A stretch of 64,000 bases of DNA from Petrosia ficiformis (taxonomy: Eukaryota; Porifera; Demospongiae; Haplosclerida; Petrosiidae): contig OX345641.1 of NCBI GenBank assembly GCA_947044365.1, positions 1,037,960-1,101,959 on the forward strand. The letters run 5' to 3'. Numbering within the stretch: the first letter of the stretch is position 1; each line of letters opens with the position of its first letter. Both the position numbers and the translations under genes were made by a program. Shown piece by piece: positions 1 through 53,354 of the stretch. Under the pieces are notes generated by a model. That model ran no database searches, had not been told where the DNA came from, and was given only the letters and a program-made list of their open reading frames with translations.

Positions 1-59
1 CACACACACACATATATTACTTACATGCATACACCAGCTGATATTAAGTGTACACCTAG

Positions 60-765
60 CTCTTCTATGCTTTTCCTTAATTCCCGATTCTTAAAATAAT
101 TACTGATGTTATTCTCTAAAATATTATATGAAGTGTGTAATGAACCACTTTTTGTTTCATAATTGTCGTTATAATTACTAACTAAGTGAGTGTCTAATTT
201 GATATATGCATTCTACTATCCTTTCACTTAATTCTTGAATCTTGTTATATTTAATGATGTTAAAATATTGGATGAATTGTATGTAATGAAACACTTTTTG
301 TTTCATAAATTATGCTGATATTATGTGGGTGTTTGATATAATATACACCCTCATATCCTTACACTTAATTTATGAATCTTGTTATATTTAATGATGTTAT
401 TCTAATAATATCTAAAATATTGGATGAAGTGTAATGAAACACTTCTTGTCTCGTAAGTGATGTTAAGTGTGCTAATAATAAGTGGGTGTTTGATATAATA
501 TACACCCTCATATCCTTACACTTAATTTATGAATCTTGTTATATTTAATGATGTTATTCTAATAATATCTAAAATATTACATGAAGTGTAAAGAAACACT
601 TCTTGTCTCGTAAATATCGTTACATAAGAAGTGGGTGTATATTTTACACCCTTCCGTATTTCCTTACACTTAATGTATGAATCTTGTTATAATTTCTGAC
701 GTTATTCTAATAATATCTAAAATATTTGATGAAGTGTAATGAAACACTTCTTGTTTATCTCATGT
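60..765. repeat. Tandem repeat, about 140-157 bp units, 4-5 copies
   Basis: Each unit carries a 'ccttacacttaatttatgaa' block, a 'taatatctaaaatatt' block and a 'gaagtgtaatgaaacacttc' block. The last is itself an inverted repeat. Units begin near 74, 220, 357, 513 and 660. The outer copies are diverged and the two middle ones nearly identical. Confidence 0.75.
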
Positions 766-814
766 TTCTATGATTTCAAGTTCAACAATTATCCGAGCCT
801 GATATTGTTTACTA

Positions 815-1575
815 ACATATATATACATGTACGTAGATATACATATATATACATGTATGTAGATATACATACCTATATACACATATACATACATGTTTAT
901 ATAACATGAGTATATACTATAGCGTCAGTAATACTTCATACACCCATGGTAGACGTGATACAAAGCCACTATAAAATGAGGCACTTCCCGATATTATTGA
1001 ATAGATTTGTAAATGTATAAAATCTGTATAGTGTATATTATTTATATATATATAAACATACATGCTTGATTGACTAACTCAACAAAGAGCAGTCATGAAT
1101 CTTAACGGATATATAACTCAACAATGCATTTTTTACGAACAATTGGCTTTGTTTACTCAAGCAAACTAGTTTTTGATGGTGGGATACCCTTCTGTCGACA
1201 TATATCATTATATAAAACAAGGTATATGCATGTACTCTAGGAAAACCAATAAAGACTACTCACTGAGCTCCTAATTAGCTGTGATATGTCCACTGTACAT
1301 GTACATGGCTAGTCTGCACTGTACATATATATATATACATACATGTAGCTAGTCTATGATATGTATACTTTACATGTACATGGGTAATCTACATTGTACA
1401 TGTATATGTACACTGCAGCTAATCTGTACTGTACATGTATATTATATACGTAGCTAGTCTATGGTATATACATTGTACATGTACGTGGGTAGTCGACAAT
1501 GTACATGTACATGTATATGTACATAGTTATGTACACTGTACAGTACATGGGTAGTCTACATGTACATGTACATGA
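815..1575. repeat. TACATG-rich degenerate repeat region
   Basis: The region is dominated by short palindromic TACATGTA and TATATA words. From about 1270 a degenerate unit of about 60 bp recurs, containing 'tagtct' and 'gtacatgtacatg'. No open coding signal is seen. Confidence 0.6.
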
Positions 1576-2002
1576 TTATTTGTTCTGGTTATGTATATAT
1601 AGATTAGAGTATACTCTCAATGAACTGAAGTTGTATGTATCTAAAAAAATTCACGTGTTTTAAATGAAATACTTTATTGTTATTTCGCAATAATAGTCGT
1701 TTGTTGAAGTTAAATATCAAATCTATACATATTATATTTCTACCACACAAATAGATCATGTTTAAACACTAATTGGTAATCATACCAATTTTAAACACTT
1801 ATTTTATCAAAGTGTACTAATACCTTTAGTTGCTATAGTACTCACAATTTAATTCATTAACAGTTTGGAAGACAGACAATTGTCTCTTAAGAAAGATTAG
1901 CCACTGTATAAATATACATAGTGTTTACTTGGAAATAGGCCCCAAATATATACAGAAGCTATAGATGTTTCTGAGATGTGTGACATATGATATGCATGTG
2001 TA

Positions 2003-2475
2003 CTAATGAATAATCATATGTGTATTTATAATGATGTATATATGCATTAATTATGTGTGTATTTGTAATGATGTATATATGCATTAATTATATGTGTATT
2101 TATAATGATGTATATATGCATTAATTATACATGTAATCTACATTTATATACCTGTATGAATACATCATTATACATGTATGAATACACAATTATACATGTA
2201 CATGTATGAATACATAATTTGACATGTACATTTATATACATGTATGAATACATAATTATACATGTACATTTATATACACATAATTATACATGTACATTTA
2301 TATACACATAATTATACATGTACATTTATATACATGTATGAATACATGTACATAATTATACATGTACATTTATATACATGTATGAATACATAATTATACA
2401 TGTACATTTATATACATGTATGAATACATACGTAATTATACATATACATTTATATACATGTATGAAATACATGTG
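2003..2475. repeat. Two adjoining minisatellites
   Basis: At about 2003-2115 a 37-bp unit (core 'gatgtatatatgcattaatt') repeats three times. It then passes into a 'ttatacatgtacatttatat' repeat with 'catgtatgaatacataa' spacers up to about 2475. The open frame across it is a by-product of the repeat. Confidence 0.65.
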
Positions 2476-3137
2476 TGTATATGTAATAGTAATTATGTTT
2501 ATTATGCAGGCGATCATTGGTGCAAGTACATCTTCTGTTTGTATTATATTATGTAAGATTATTTATGTTGGTGATACCATTTTTCCTCCAAGGATATAAG
2601 AGCTGGTAATAACAATGAGATGATGTAATGATTAGCATAGTTTTGAATTAAAACTGCATTCTTGCACTTACCCAACCTGTATGAATATAGTATAATTCAA
2701 TAGAATAGTATTAAAAATGTTGAAAATGGTAGTTCAGGTGATGAGCAATATAGGACATAAACAAAGAATGAATTTTAGTTCAACGATAAATGATATTACC
2801 ATACATGTATGTATGTCTGCTGTTGTCATGTTCAGTACAGTGAATTCTATTAAATTGCTGTTATTTAATTAAGCAGGGATGTGAAACAGCCAGTCATGCA
2901 GGACATTGTCCGATAAATTTAGTGAATGTCATAGAATTACACCTAACTATAATAATACATCATTATATTTCTCCATTCATTATTTTTGAAATATTCCAAT
3001 CATTCCATCATCTCTGTGTTCTTTTATTCTAGAGGAGAAATGGCATACCATAATGTTAGGACTTGTATTACCTACTGATGCTAGTAACAAGAATACATTA
3101 TTATATAAAATGAAAGAACATATAGGGATATCAAAAC

Positions 3138-3427
3138 TAGGGCTGGGACGATTAATCAATCGATATTGAAAAATCTTCTGATTATCGATTATAAGTCTGT
3201 GATATCGATTATGCTAATTATTCCAGAAGACATACTTTTCAAGCATGTGACGGCAAATAATGTACAATATGGAAGTGACAGGAAGCCTTATTGATCACAT
3301 AATGGGAGGAGATTCCTGTATTAATTGACTTAATTGGCCTAATTACTTCCGCTGATTTTAATCGATTATCAATCGACTTGAAGTTAGTGATAATCGATTT
3401 CAGAATCTCAGCCGATTCCCAGCCCTA
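3138..3427. mobile_element. hAT-type MITE with 8-bp target duplication
   Basis: The 290-bp element starts TAGGGCTGGGA and ends with the reverse complement TCCCAGCCCTA. It is flanked on both sides by the 8-bp direct repeat ATCAAAAC (3130-3137 and 3428-3435). Inside are several copies of the self-complementary word ATCGATTA. An 8-bp target duplication with short TAGGG-type termini is characteristic of the hAT superfamily. There is no coding capacity. A truncated relative seems to start near 32911. Confidence 0.8.
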
Positions 3428-3630
3428 ATCAAAACTGAAAAAACAAACTATCAAGATTGGGATTGTACCTCAGTGATGAAATTAAACTAAGTACTTTCAT
3501 ATAACCCTGCAGCTATAGTAAATATAGTACATAGCTATACTTATGTAAGGTTATATGGAAGTGGTTAGTGTAATGTAGTAATATTTGTTGGGGTATTGTC
3601 AAATGCTTATCATCAATTGTGGTTAGGTTA

Positions 3631-3903
3631 AAGGAACATTTTCTGTTCACATTCATGATGACCTCAAAATTACGATGTGATGATTTTATATGTACTATAG
3701 TGTATAGTTTAATGTTATAAAGTTAATACACAATTATACTGTAACTTAATAATGAAGCAATGGATTGAAATTTGACATACACAAAAAGAAATGGAAGGAT
3801 AATTATATGAAAATGGTGCAGGTAAAAAGATTGTTGGTCATCTTAAACTAAAGTTATGAACATGTTTCTGAGGATAAGGTGAATGTGAATGGCCTTTACA
3901 TGT
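3631..3903 (+). mobile_element. MITE-A copy (GTTCAC family)
   Basis: This copy runs from 'ctgttcacattcatgatgac' to 'ggtgaatgtgaatgg', so the ends are inverted repeats of a CATTCACATT-like word. Shared internal landmarks are 'gactttatatgtactatag', 'gtaacttaataatgaagcaa', 'ggataattatatgaaaatgg' and 'aaactaaagttatgaac'. The same order of landmarks is found in other copies in this window, in both orientations. Confidence 0.7.
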
Positions 3904-4016
3904 CTATTGATATGCATTTTATTGTAATTGAAGTTTGTTACTTGGTATATGACTATGTATGATAACTATAGCCACTAAAACTGACCAAAGATATGTTTGT
4001 ATAACATACAACAAGT

Positions 4017-4480
4017 TATGGCCATTCACACGATTTCAAAAAAATATTCATAACATTAGTTTGGAATCTCCAACTGCACAATTTCATATACCCATTCTTT
4101 CATTATTGAGTTACAGTATAATCATGTATTAACCTTATTACATTAAACTATACACTATAGTACATATAAGTTATTGAGTTACAGTATAATCATGTATTAA
4201 CTTTATGACATTAAACTATACACTATAGTACATATAAGTTATTGAGTTACAGTATAATCATGCATTAACATTATGACATTAAACTATACACTATAGTACA
4301 TATAAGTTATTGAGGTACAGTATAATCATGCATTAACATTATGATATTAAACTATACACTATAGTTCATATAAGTTACAGTATAATCATGTATTAACTTT
4401 ATTACATTAAACTATACATTATTATACATATACAGTCATAACATCCAAATTTGAGGTCATCATGTGAACACACTTTAGTT
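4017..4480 (-). mobile_element. MITE-A copy, inverted, with internal 68-bp array
   Basis: Read on the minus strand this has the MITE-A landmarks. Between about 4098 and 4440 the internal segment containing 'ttattgagttacagtataat' and 'aaactatacactatagtac' is repeated about five times with a 68-bp period. The same unit is expanded independently in the opposite orientation near 47.3-48.6 kb. Confidence 0.75.
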
Positions 4481-4884
4481 TTGACTCTATTTAATTGATC
4501 TATGGTTAAAAACTTTAGACTGCGTGTAGTTTTGTTATGATTATGAACTCAAATCATTAATTGCGCAATCGTTATTGTCTTTTGTGTGTGTCTTTTGATA
4601 TACTATATTTGGTATTTCAAAAATGTAATTTGGTATCATGATTGATGTGTTGTGAAAAATTTGTTATTATATGACAGAATAAGTATGAATTTGTATGTTC
4701 TTTGATAACATGTAAGTTTGTATGTCTAGGATATTATGATTTCACTATATGTCATGAAACTAATTAATTTATATTTATATTGCTAGACAAATTAAATACT
4801 TCACAATAAAAAGTTTAATAAATTTTTGAAGATTGCAATTATGTAACTATGGATGTCAATAGGGGACTGATTGTTGGGTACTAA

Positions 4885-5113
4885 AGTCCATTCACATTCA
4901 CAATGACATCAAAGTTATGATGTGATGACTTTATATGTACTATAGTGTATAGTTTAATACATGATTATACTTAACTCAATAATGAAGTGATACGCATACA
5001 CAAAAAAGAACGGGAAGGATAATTATATGAAAATGGTACTGATAAAAAGATTCTCCAAACTAAAGTTACGTATGAAAATGTTTCTGAGGTCATGGTTAAA
5101 TGTGAATGACCAT
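4885..5113 (+). mobile_element. MITE-A copy
   Basis: This is a short, complete-looking copy. It runs from 'agtccattcacattcacaat' to 'aaatgtgaatgacc' and includes the 'gggaaggataattatatga' landmark. Only one 68-bp type segment is present, which gives the unexpanded state of the element. Confidence 0.75.
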
Positions 5114-5312
5114 TAATTTAAATTAATAAACACTCACACACTATTAGCCATATTGTATAGGAAGTCTAACTATAGCAAAAGATCAGGTATGGCTCTACTC
5201 AGAAACCTAATTTAGTCTACAAAAAATGGCCAAATGGTGAACATTTAAAGGGGTAAGCATTTGATCACATGATCATTTAAAGGGGTAAGCATTTGATCAT
5301 GCTATTGATCAT

Positions 5313-5370
5313 ACTATTGTATATAAATAAACAGTTCTGCTAATTGAACTGTTTATTTATATACAATAGT
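5313..5370. repeat. Perfect 25-bp inverted repeat (hairpin)
   Basis: Arms 5313-5337 and 5346-5370 are perfect reverse complements around an 8-nt spacer 'tgctaatt'. The left arm begins actattgtatataaataaa. This may be a foldback element or a recently formed palindrome. No gene is next to it. Confidence 0.85.
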
Positions 5371-5379
5371 TTTATGGTT

Positions 5380-6530
5380 ATGAGTACGGGGAATGACTTT
5401 CCTAAAAAGGACACAATGAATTAGAAGTCATTCAGAAAGTTTGTAACACACATCATATTCAGCATAAATGCAATTTTATGTTACATGTTATGGGATGACT
5501 TGATTACACAACTCTAGCAACGAAGCAGTCAATCAGAAAATGTGTTACAAATACTTGTTCTACATACATGTATTTCATGTTTCATTTTATGGGATGACTT
5601 TATTACCAAGGAAATTCCGAAAGTTAGTTATAAACAACATATCTACGTGTAAACATTTTTATGCAGAGTGTTTGATACGCTTATATGGCATAACATTGGC
5701 CCAAAGAGCTTTATATTTGGCACTGCACAGTTCTCTCTTTGGGCTAGATGATGCAGAAGCTTAAAGGCATACCGTTGGCCCAAAGAGCTTCTTATTTAGC
5801 ACTGCGCAGTTCTCTCTTTGGGCTAGATGATGCAGAAGCTTTTATGGCATACCATTGGCCCAAAGAGCTTCTTATTTGGCACTGCGCACGTTCTCTCTTT
5901 GGGCCAGTGGTGCAGTTGATTATGATTATATTGTCACTAACTGCATTAATTCTTCGTTAATTCGATAAATCAAAACTGAACTATATACAAAGTATATGGG
6001 GAGCAGGACAAGAGTAGTGAAAATAGATCAAAAATGTCCCGTTGTTGGCTCAATGTATCCACACCCCTGCATATACCAAATTCTATATATATAAACTTTC
6101 ATGTTACATGTTATGGGATGACTTTATTAGCAAGGAAATTCCAAAAGTTAGTTGCAAAAAACATATCTATGTGTATACACTTTTATATTACATGTTACAT
6201 CAAGTAAGGAAATAGTAAATTACAGTCATTCAGAAAATGTGTTACAAACAGCTTACTCTATAGGTATACAATTTGGTGTTACATGTTATGGGATGATTTT
6301 TTTATGTTCCTTTAGCAAGGAAATAGTCAATTCCTGAAGTCATTCAGAAAATGTGTTACAACAGCACACTAAACAGGTGTACAATTCGACGTGTTACATG
6401 TTATGGGATGATTTTCTTATGTTCCTTTAGTAAGGAAATAGTCAATTAAAAAGTCGTTCAGAAATTTTGTTACGGACATCATATTCTACTTGTACAATTT
6501 CATGTTACACATTTATGGGATGACTGTATT
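5380..6530. repeat. Diverged interspersed tandem repeat, about 100-110 bp units
   Basis: A unit with 'catgttatgggatgact' followed by 'aaggaaattccgaaagttag' or similar recurs near 5485, 5587, 6108, 6287, 6400 and 6510. A MITE-B copy interrupts it at about 5667-5965. The short open frames here are not conserved between units, so I do not call genes. Confidence 0.65.
5667..5965 (-). mobile_element. MITE-B copy, inverted, with a 79-bp segment triplicated
   Basis: This matches the reverse complement of the MITE-B copies at 32308, 53848 and 57669, including the terminal 'gtgtttgata' and the 'attggcccaaagagctt' block. Here the block with 'ttggcccaaagagcttctta' and 'ttctctctttgggctagatg' occurs three times (near 5698, 5777 and 5857, period 79-80 bp). 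The far end is truncated. Confidence 0.7.
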
Positions 6531-6589
6531 ACATAAATCCTTGCTTTATAGTCAACATCTACAAGTATGAGTGTGTATGTGTGATAGTT

Positions 6590-6845
6590 AGTGTTGTTTT
6601 AGTTAGCTATAACTATAACTTCTTGTAAAGTTTTGGGACTTTTAGTTAACTAAACTATAACTAAATTACAAGTCTATTGTAATAAACTAAAATGAAAAAT
6701 GGTTAATAATCGGTACTTTTAATTAATTAACTAAAACTAAAACCTTTTTAGTAAGCCTAATATTATTTTAGTTAATTAAATGTGAAACTAGTCATACTAT
6801 AATTATAACTAAAAGTGGTAATTATTGTCATACTATCACTAGTGT
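6590..6845. repeat. Dispersed 'TAACTAAA' repeat, copy 1
   Basis: AT-rich block with 'tttagttaactaaactataa', 'acaagtctattgtaataa' and 'agtaagcctaatattatttt'. Closely related blocks lie at about 14300-14520 and 28238-28465, so this is a dispersed repeat of unknown class. It has no coding potential. Confidence 0.6.
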
Positions 6846-7029
6846 CAGTGAATAGAAATATTTATTGTTTCTTGAGATGAATTTGTAATGTTGGTATGAC
6901 TGTCAGAAATGACATATTTTTACCAATTATGGATACTTTGACATACTTATACACATCCTATTAACAACATTCCCAAGTTATTCCCTACCACCTGCCAATA
7001 GTGTTTAATATAGAACAGGAATTATCAAG

Positions 7030-7275
7030 TTGGCAGTTCCCTTGAGTCTGTGCGAAACATTAAGAATAGTTTGAGAGTTTTCATTATTGATGTAGAAATA
7101 CAATTGGCCACAAATATCCAATACCAACATTTAAATTATGATAATTGCATTGATGTAGTACTATATAATGTAGTGAAAAAATATATTTGGCAGTTTCTTT
7201 TGAGTCTATGAGAATATTATATTTACTTGTGAGATTTTTAATTGATGTTGAAATACAATTGGCCACAAATATGAA
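7030..7275. repeat. Tandem duplication, about 155 bp
   Basis: The words 'gaaatacaattggccacaaa' and 'cagtt(c/t)c(c/t)(c/t)ttgagtct' occur twice, about 155 bp apart, with moderate divergence. Confidence 0.6.
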
Positions 7276-7336
7276 ATGAATGCAATGAATGCATCTATTT
7301 TTGCGTTGATTTAGTAATGTGTTTTATGAATTAGTT

Positions 7337-7595
7337 AAGACATAAAACAGTTCTATTCTCATGAGTAATGATATTTAATTCGTCTCACAGATTCAAATTC
7401 CTTACATGTATAATTGTTGTATCTGTCTCATACTATCACTTCTTGTTTCACATCCATTTAGTATGTAACAATTTATAAGACATAAAATTTTATTCTCATG
7501 AGTAATGATCTTTAATTCGTCTCACAGATTCAAATTCCTTACATGTATAATTGTTGTATCTGTTTCCTACTATCACGTCTTGTTTCACTCTATCC
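7337..7595. repeat. Tandem duplication, 140-bp period
   Basis: The segment beginning 'aagacataaaa' and containing 'ctcatgagtaatgat' and 'ttccttacatgtataattgt' appears at 7337 and again at 7477, nearly identical. Confidence 0.75.
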
Positions 7596-7639
7596 ATTCA
7601 CTTACATATTCAATCAATCTACTCCATCATCTATCCTTT

Positions 7640-7830
7640 GTATGTAATTGAGGTCATTCATGTTCACCTTGACCTCTCAACAGTTTGCATATATTTGTGT
7701 ATGTCACATTTCAAACCATTGCTTCATTATTGAGTTACAGTATAATTATAGTCACGTATTATCCTTATAAAATTAAACTATACACTATATTACATATAAA
7801 GTAATCATACTATAATTTTAAGGTCACTGG
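7640..7830 (-). mobile_element. MITE-A fragment, inverted
   Basis: Contains the MITE-A landmarks 'attgagttacagtataatta', 'aaactatacactat' and the 'gttcaccttgacctc' end. The middle part with 'ggataattatatga' is missing. Confidence 0.6.
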
Positions 7831-7866
7831 GACTGTTAATAAACTATTTATCTATCAATCCATTAG

Positions 7867-48980
<41,114 letters not shown>

Positions 48981-49207
48981 CCATTTTTATAACATGTGAT
49001 TGTAATATACATATAATCTAGCTGTGTAATTAATGTGTACATACTGTTTTTATTGATATATAATTACTTACATATTAATTTTTATATATATCATAATGAA
49101 GTGTGTGTTTATGAATATGTAACTATGTATTTATATATAATTATCACACCTGAAGAAGGCCATATAAAGCCAAAACAGTGTGTGGACCTCATATCAATTT
49201 TTTTAGA

Positions 49208-49213
49208 AATAAA
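49208..49213 (+). terminator. Candidate poly(A) signal of the sulfatase gene
   Basis: AATAAA, 228 nt past the stop codon. Confidence 0.4.
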
Positions 49214-49837
49214 ACAACTTTGGAATATGAAACCTCTAACAAAGTCTACATAGATGAGCATTATAAAGGATGGTCATCGTTCAAGGAGTTCTCAAACAAT
49301 ATAATTATGTTGTGATTATGTATGTAAGTATGACATGTCATATAATTATAAATTATATTATATATATGTATGATGTTTTATGTATACTTATTTATCACAA
49401 CTCGTAAAAGTCTGACCAATGAGATTGCAGGAAAGGCATCACCTGCCAGCACTTTATGCACTGTACGTAAGTTAATATGCTTCTAGCACCTTTCTATAAT
49501 AGTGTTTTAATGTATGTGGGGACTCAGTGATAAATATAATTATATATCTACACAACAGATATTGCATAATTGAGTATATTCAGAAAGGACATTATCAATA
49601 ACAAGGGAAATTATATATACAGTTACTTCATCACCACTGATAACAGGTGGATTCAGTTCATTATAAATAAACACATTATATTCTTAATCTCATTATCAAA
49701 CCCTTTGAGAGTAATACTACATTACCATAGCAACTGAACCAACTCATTAGGAAATGTTATCTGAGATACACACAACATACCCTATAGCATTTAGAGTACA
49801 AATATATATATTTAGAATCCAGCATGCATAATTAGCT

Positions 49838-50085
49838 AAAAGTCATTCACGTTCACCTTGACCTCAGAAAAATGTTCATAACTTTAGTTTGGAATGACAA
49901 ACAATCTTTTTACCTGCACCATATAATTATCCTTCCTGTTCATTTTTGTTTATGTCAAATTTCAATCCATTGCTCATTATTGAGTTACAGTATAATCATG
50001 TATTAACCTTATGACATTATATTACATATAAAGTCATCACATCATAATTCTGAGGACATATGAATCAGTGTGAACATACTTTATA
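49838..50085 (-). mobile_element. MITE-A copy, inverted
   Basis: A near-complete single-unit copy between 'aaaagtcattcacgttcacc' and 'gtgtgaacatacttt', located between the convergent sulfatase and RIOK3 genes. Confidence 0.75.
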
Positions 50086-50229
50086 ATGATCTCATGTCAT
50101 TAATACTTCCTGTGACAATAGTGTTCCGTAAGTTATATTTAAATATGAGATCATAATGTACATTCCCAGTACATTCTTATAATGATAAGTTTCATTATAG
50201 GTACGATTATACTAATTGTATTTCTAAAC

Positions 50230-50235
50230 TTTATT
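50230..50235 (-). terminator. Candidate poly(A) signal of RIOK3
   Basis: TTTATT on the plus strand (AATAAA on the minus strand), 113 nt past the stop. Confidence 0.45.
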
Positions 50236-50347
50236 TGTTATACATGTATATATTTAGTATAATTATGCTTAAAAAATAAAATAATAATAAAATCAAATGA
50301 TTATTATACAGAGTTTATAAATATGCTCTAGAAAGTGTGTGTGTGAG

Positions 50348-50569
50348 TTATTGAGTTGTATCATCCTCTTCATCAATATCCTCATCTTCACTACTCGACT
50401 CTGATGATTGATCAGGTGATTCTTCTAAACCACGCCCACCATCTTTTCTTTTACCGGTATGATCCATTCTATTCTTAGTACTCTCCTCGAAGAAGTAGTC
50501 AAATGGGTATGGCTGGTTTTTATCACATATTGTGTCCATTAGAAGTTGTCTTTGAGTATGTGCTCTTAT
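50348..50569 (-). CDS. RIOK3: RIOK3 exon 9 (C-terminus)
   Basis: Acceptor 'ttttatag'. It encodes [20 protein letters not shown] and an acidic end ([19 protein letters not shown]). The tail is longer than and unlike that of vertebrate RIOK3, as expected for a disordered end. Confidence 0.85.
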   Translation of the reverse strand: MRAHTQRQLLMDTICDKNQPYPFDYFFEESTKNRMDHTGKRKDGGRGLEESPDQSSESSSEDEDIDEEDDTTQ

Positions 50570-52478
50570 CTATAAAACAAAATTGATAAATAATTTTAAT
50601 TATCATTAGAAAAATTACATTATTACAATCTGTTGATTATGTAAACAGCCAACTGAACCACATGCAGGAGTAGAGCAAGAGTGATGAAAATATAGAAGTG
50701 GATAGTGAAATACAACCATACAATAGAGTACAGTAGAGTAGTAATGTGCTGTACACTACATTGTGTTACAGTACAGTACAGTACAATACAGTACAGTACA
50801 GTACAGTACAGTACACTACAGTACAGTACAATACAGTACAGTACAGTACAATACAGTACAGTACAGTACAGTACAGTACAGTACAGTACAATACAGTACA
50901 GTAGAGTACAGTACACTCTAGTACAGTACACTACAGTACAGTACACTACACTACACTACACTACAGTACAGTACAATTCAGTACAGTATAGTACACTATA
51001 CTACAGTACAGTACAGTACAGTACAGTATAGTACACTACACTACAGTACAGTACAATTCAGTACAGTATAGTACACTATACTACAGTACAGTACAGTACA
51101 GTACAGTATAGTACACTACACTATAGTACAGTACAATTCAGTACAGTAGTACACTATACTACAGTACAGTACAGTACAGTACAGTACAGTACAGTACAGT
51201 ACACTACAGTACAGTACAGTACAATTCAGTACAGTATAGTACAGTGCAGTACACTACAGTACAGTACAGTGCAGTGCAGTGCAACATAGTACAGTACAGT
51301 ACACTACAGTACAGTACAGTACAATACAGTACAGTACAATACAGTACAGTACAATTCAGTGCAGTATAGTACAGTACAGTACAGTACAGTACAGTACAAT
51401 GCAGTACACTACAGTACAGTACAGTACAGTACAATTCAGTGCAGTATAGTACAGTACAATTCAGTACAGTACAGTACAATTCAGTGCAGTATAGTACAGT
51501 ACAATTCAGTACAGTACAGTACACTACAGTACAGCACAGTGCAGTACACTACAGTACAGCACAGTGCAGTGCAGTGCAACATAGTACAGTACAGTATAGT
51601 ATGTGTGTGACAGTGTTACTGATACTATCTAAAGGGACTTACTTCATTAAATCTTCTTATGTAAGTCAAAATGCCAGACAAGTGGCTCACTACTTTAAGA
51701 TGCTCAATTTAATAATTATACATGCACTTTTAGTATAACAAGTACACACAAGTATACTGTGCCTTACTACACAAATTTACTGGTGAGTAAATAAAGAGAA
51801 TGCTTGCCTGTTGATATGAACAACAAACTATCAAATATCACAAAACTATCGATACCATATACTGATGATGATAAATAAACATGCTCAATCATGTGTGTAT
51901 ATGCTATCATAACATTGCCTAGCAATTTACTGCTTGAATGAATGAATGAATGAATCTTTGTATGATAAAATAAGTGGTTTCAAGTGTAGGTGAATGAATG
52001 AATATTGAAATACAGTCATTTTAAAACAGCCTAATTAATGTTAATTAATGGTAATATAATTAATGTTAGTATATTACCTAATTAATATTAATGTTAGATT
52101 AATTAATGTTCATATAATTAATGTTAGTATCATTAATCAATACATATCTAAAGTATTTATCAGTTTATCATTATTAAAATCTCTTATCCTAATAATTAAA
52201 ATTAATACTAAATGATCATTATTTCAAAGAAACTTCGTAAAGGAAATATGATCACAAAACGTAGAAATCAAACTTAATTAAACCATCGAAACTTTATGTA
52301 GCATTATAGTATTGTCATAGCAACACTGGTATGAACAGTAAATATTCATTAGATGAGTAATATACATGATAGTAAAATATGATATACACAATTCAACAAT
52401 TAGTAGTGAGTATATTTAACTTATCCTTCATACATATATACATACATATATACATACATACATACATACATACATACA

Positions 52479-52512
<34 letters not shown>

Positions 52513-53323
52513 CATACATACATATATACATACATACATACATACATATATACATACATACATATATACATACATACATATATACATACATACATATATA
52601 CATACATACATATATACATACATACATATATACATACATACATATATACATAATGTTATATACATATATACATATATACATACATACATACATACATGCA
52701 TACACACATACATACATACATATATACATAATATTATATACATATATACATATATACATAATACATATATACATATATACATAATTATATACATACATAC
52801 ATACATACATGCATACACACATACATACATACATGCATACACACATACATACATACATACATGCATACACACATACATACACACATACATGTACATACAT
52901 ACATTGTATATACATAATATTATATACATATATACATATATACATATATACATATATACATAATTATATACATACATACATACATACATATATACATATA
53001 TACATACATACATACATACATACATACATACATACATACATACATACATACATACATACATACATACATACATGTACATGTACACACATACATACATACA
53101 TACATGCATACACACATACATACACACATACATGTACATACATACATTGTATATACATAATATTATATACATATATACATATATACATATATACATATAT
53201 ACATAATTATATACATACATACATACATACATATATACATATATACATACATACATACATACATACATACATACATACATACATACATACATACATACAT
53301 ACATACATACATACATGTACATG

Positions 53324-53354
<31 letters not shown>

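Larger units (their letters stand above)
1..7866. other. Presumed upstream intron of the sulfatase gene, no exon seen
   Basis: The first coding segment I can support begins at 7867. It enters the sulfatase in mid-protein, so this stretch is probably intron. I looked for the sulfatase N-terminal motifs (the Cys-x-Pro-Ser-Arg formylglycine site and the segment before the first visible exon) and found none. It holds tandem repeats, one hAT-type element and several MITE copies listed separately. Stretches 1600-2000 and 2480-3130 show nothing recognisable beyond AT-rich sequence. Confidence 0.5.

Noticed and set aside
50705..51610. Frames of about 100 codons with Gln-Tyr-Ser-Thr-Val runs
   Set aside because: AGTAC pentanucleotide repeat; any frame without a stop stays open.
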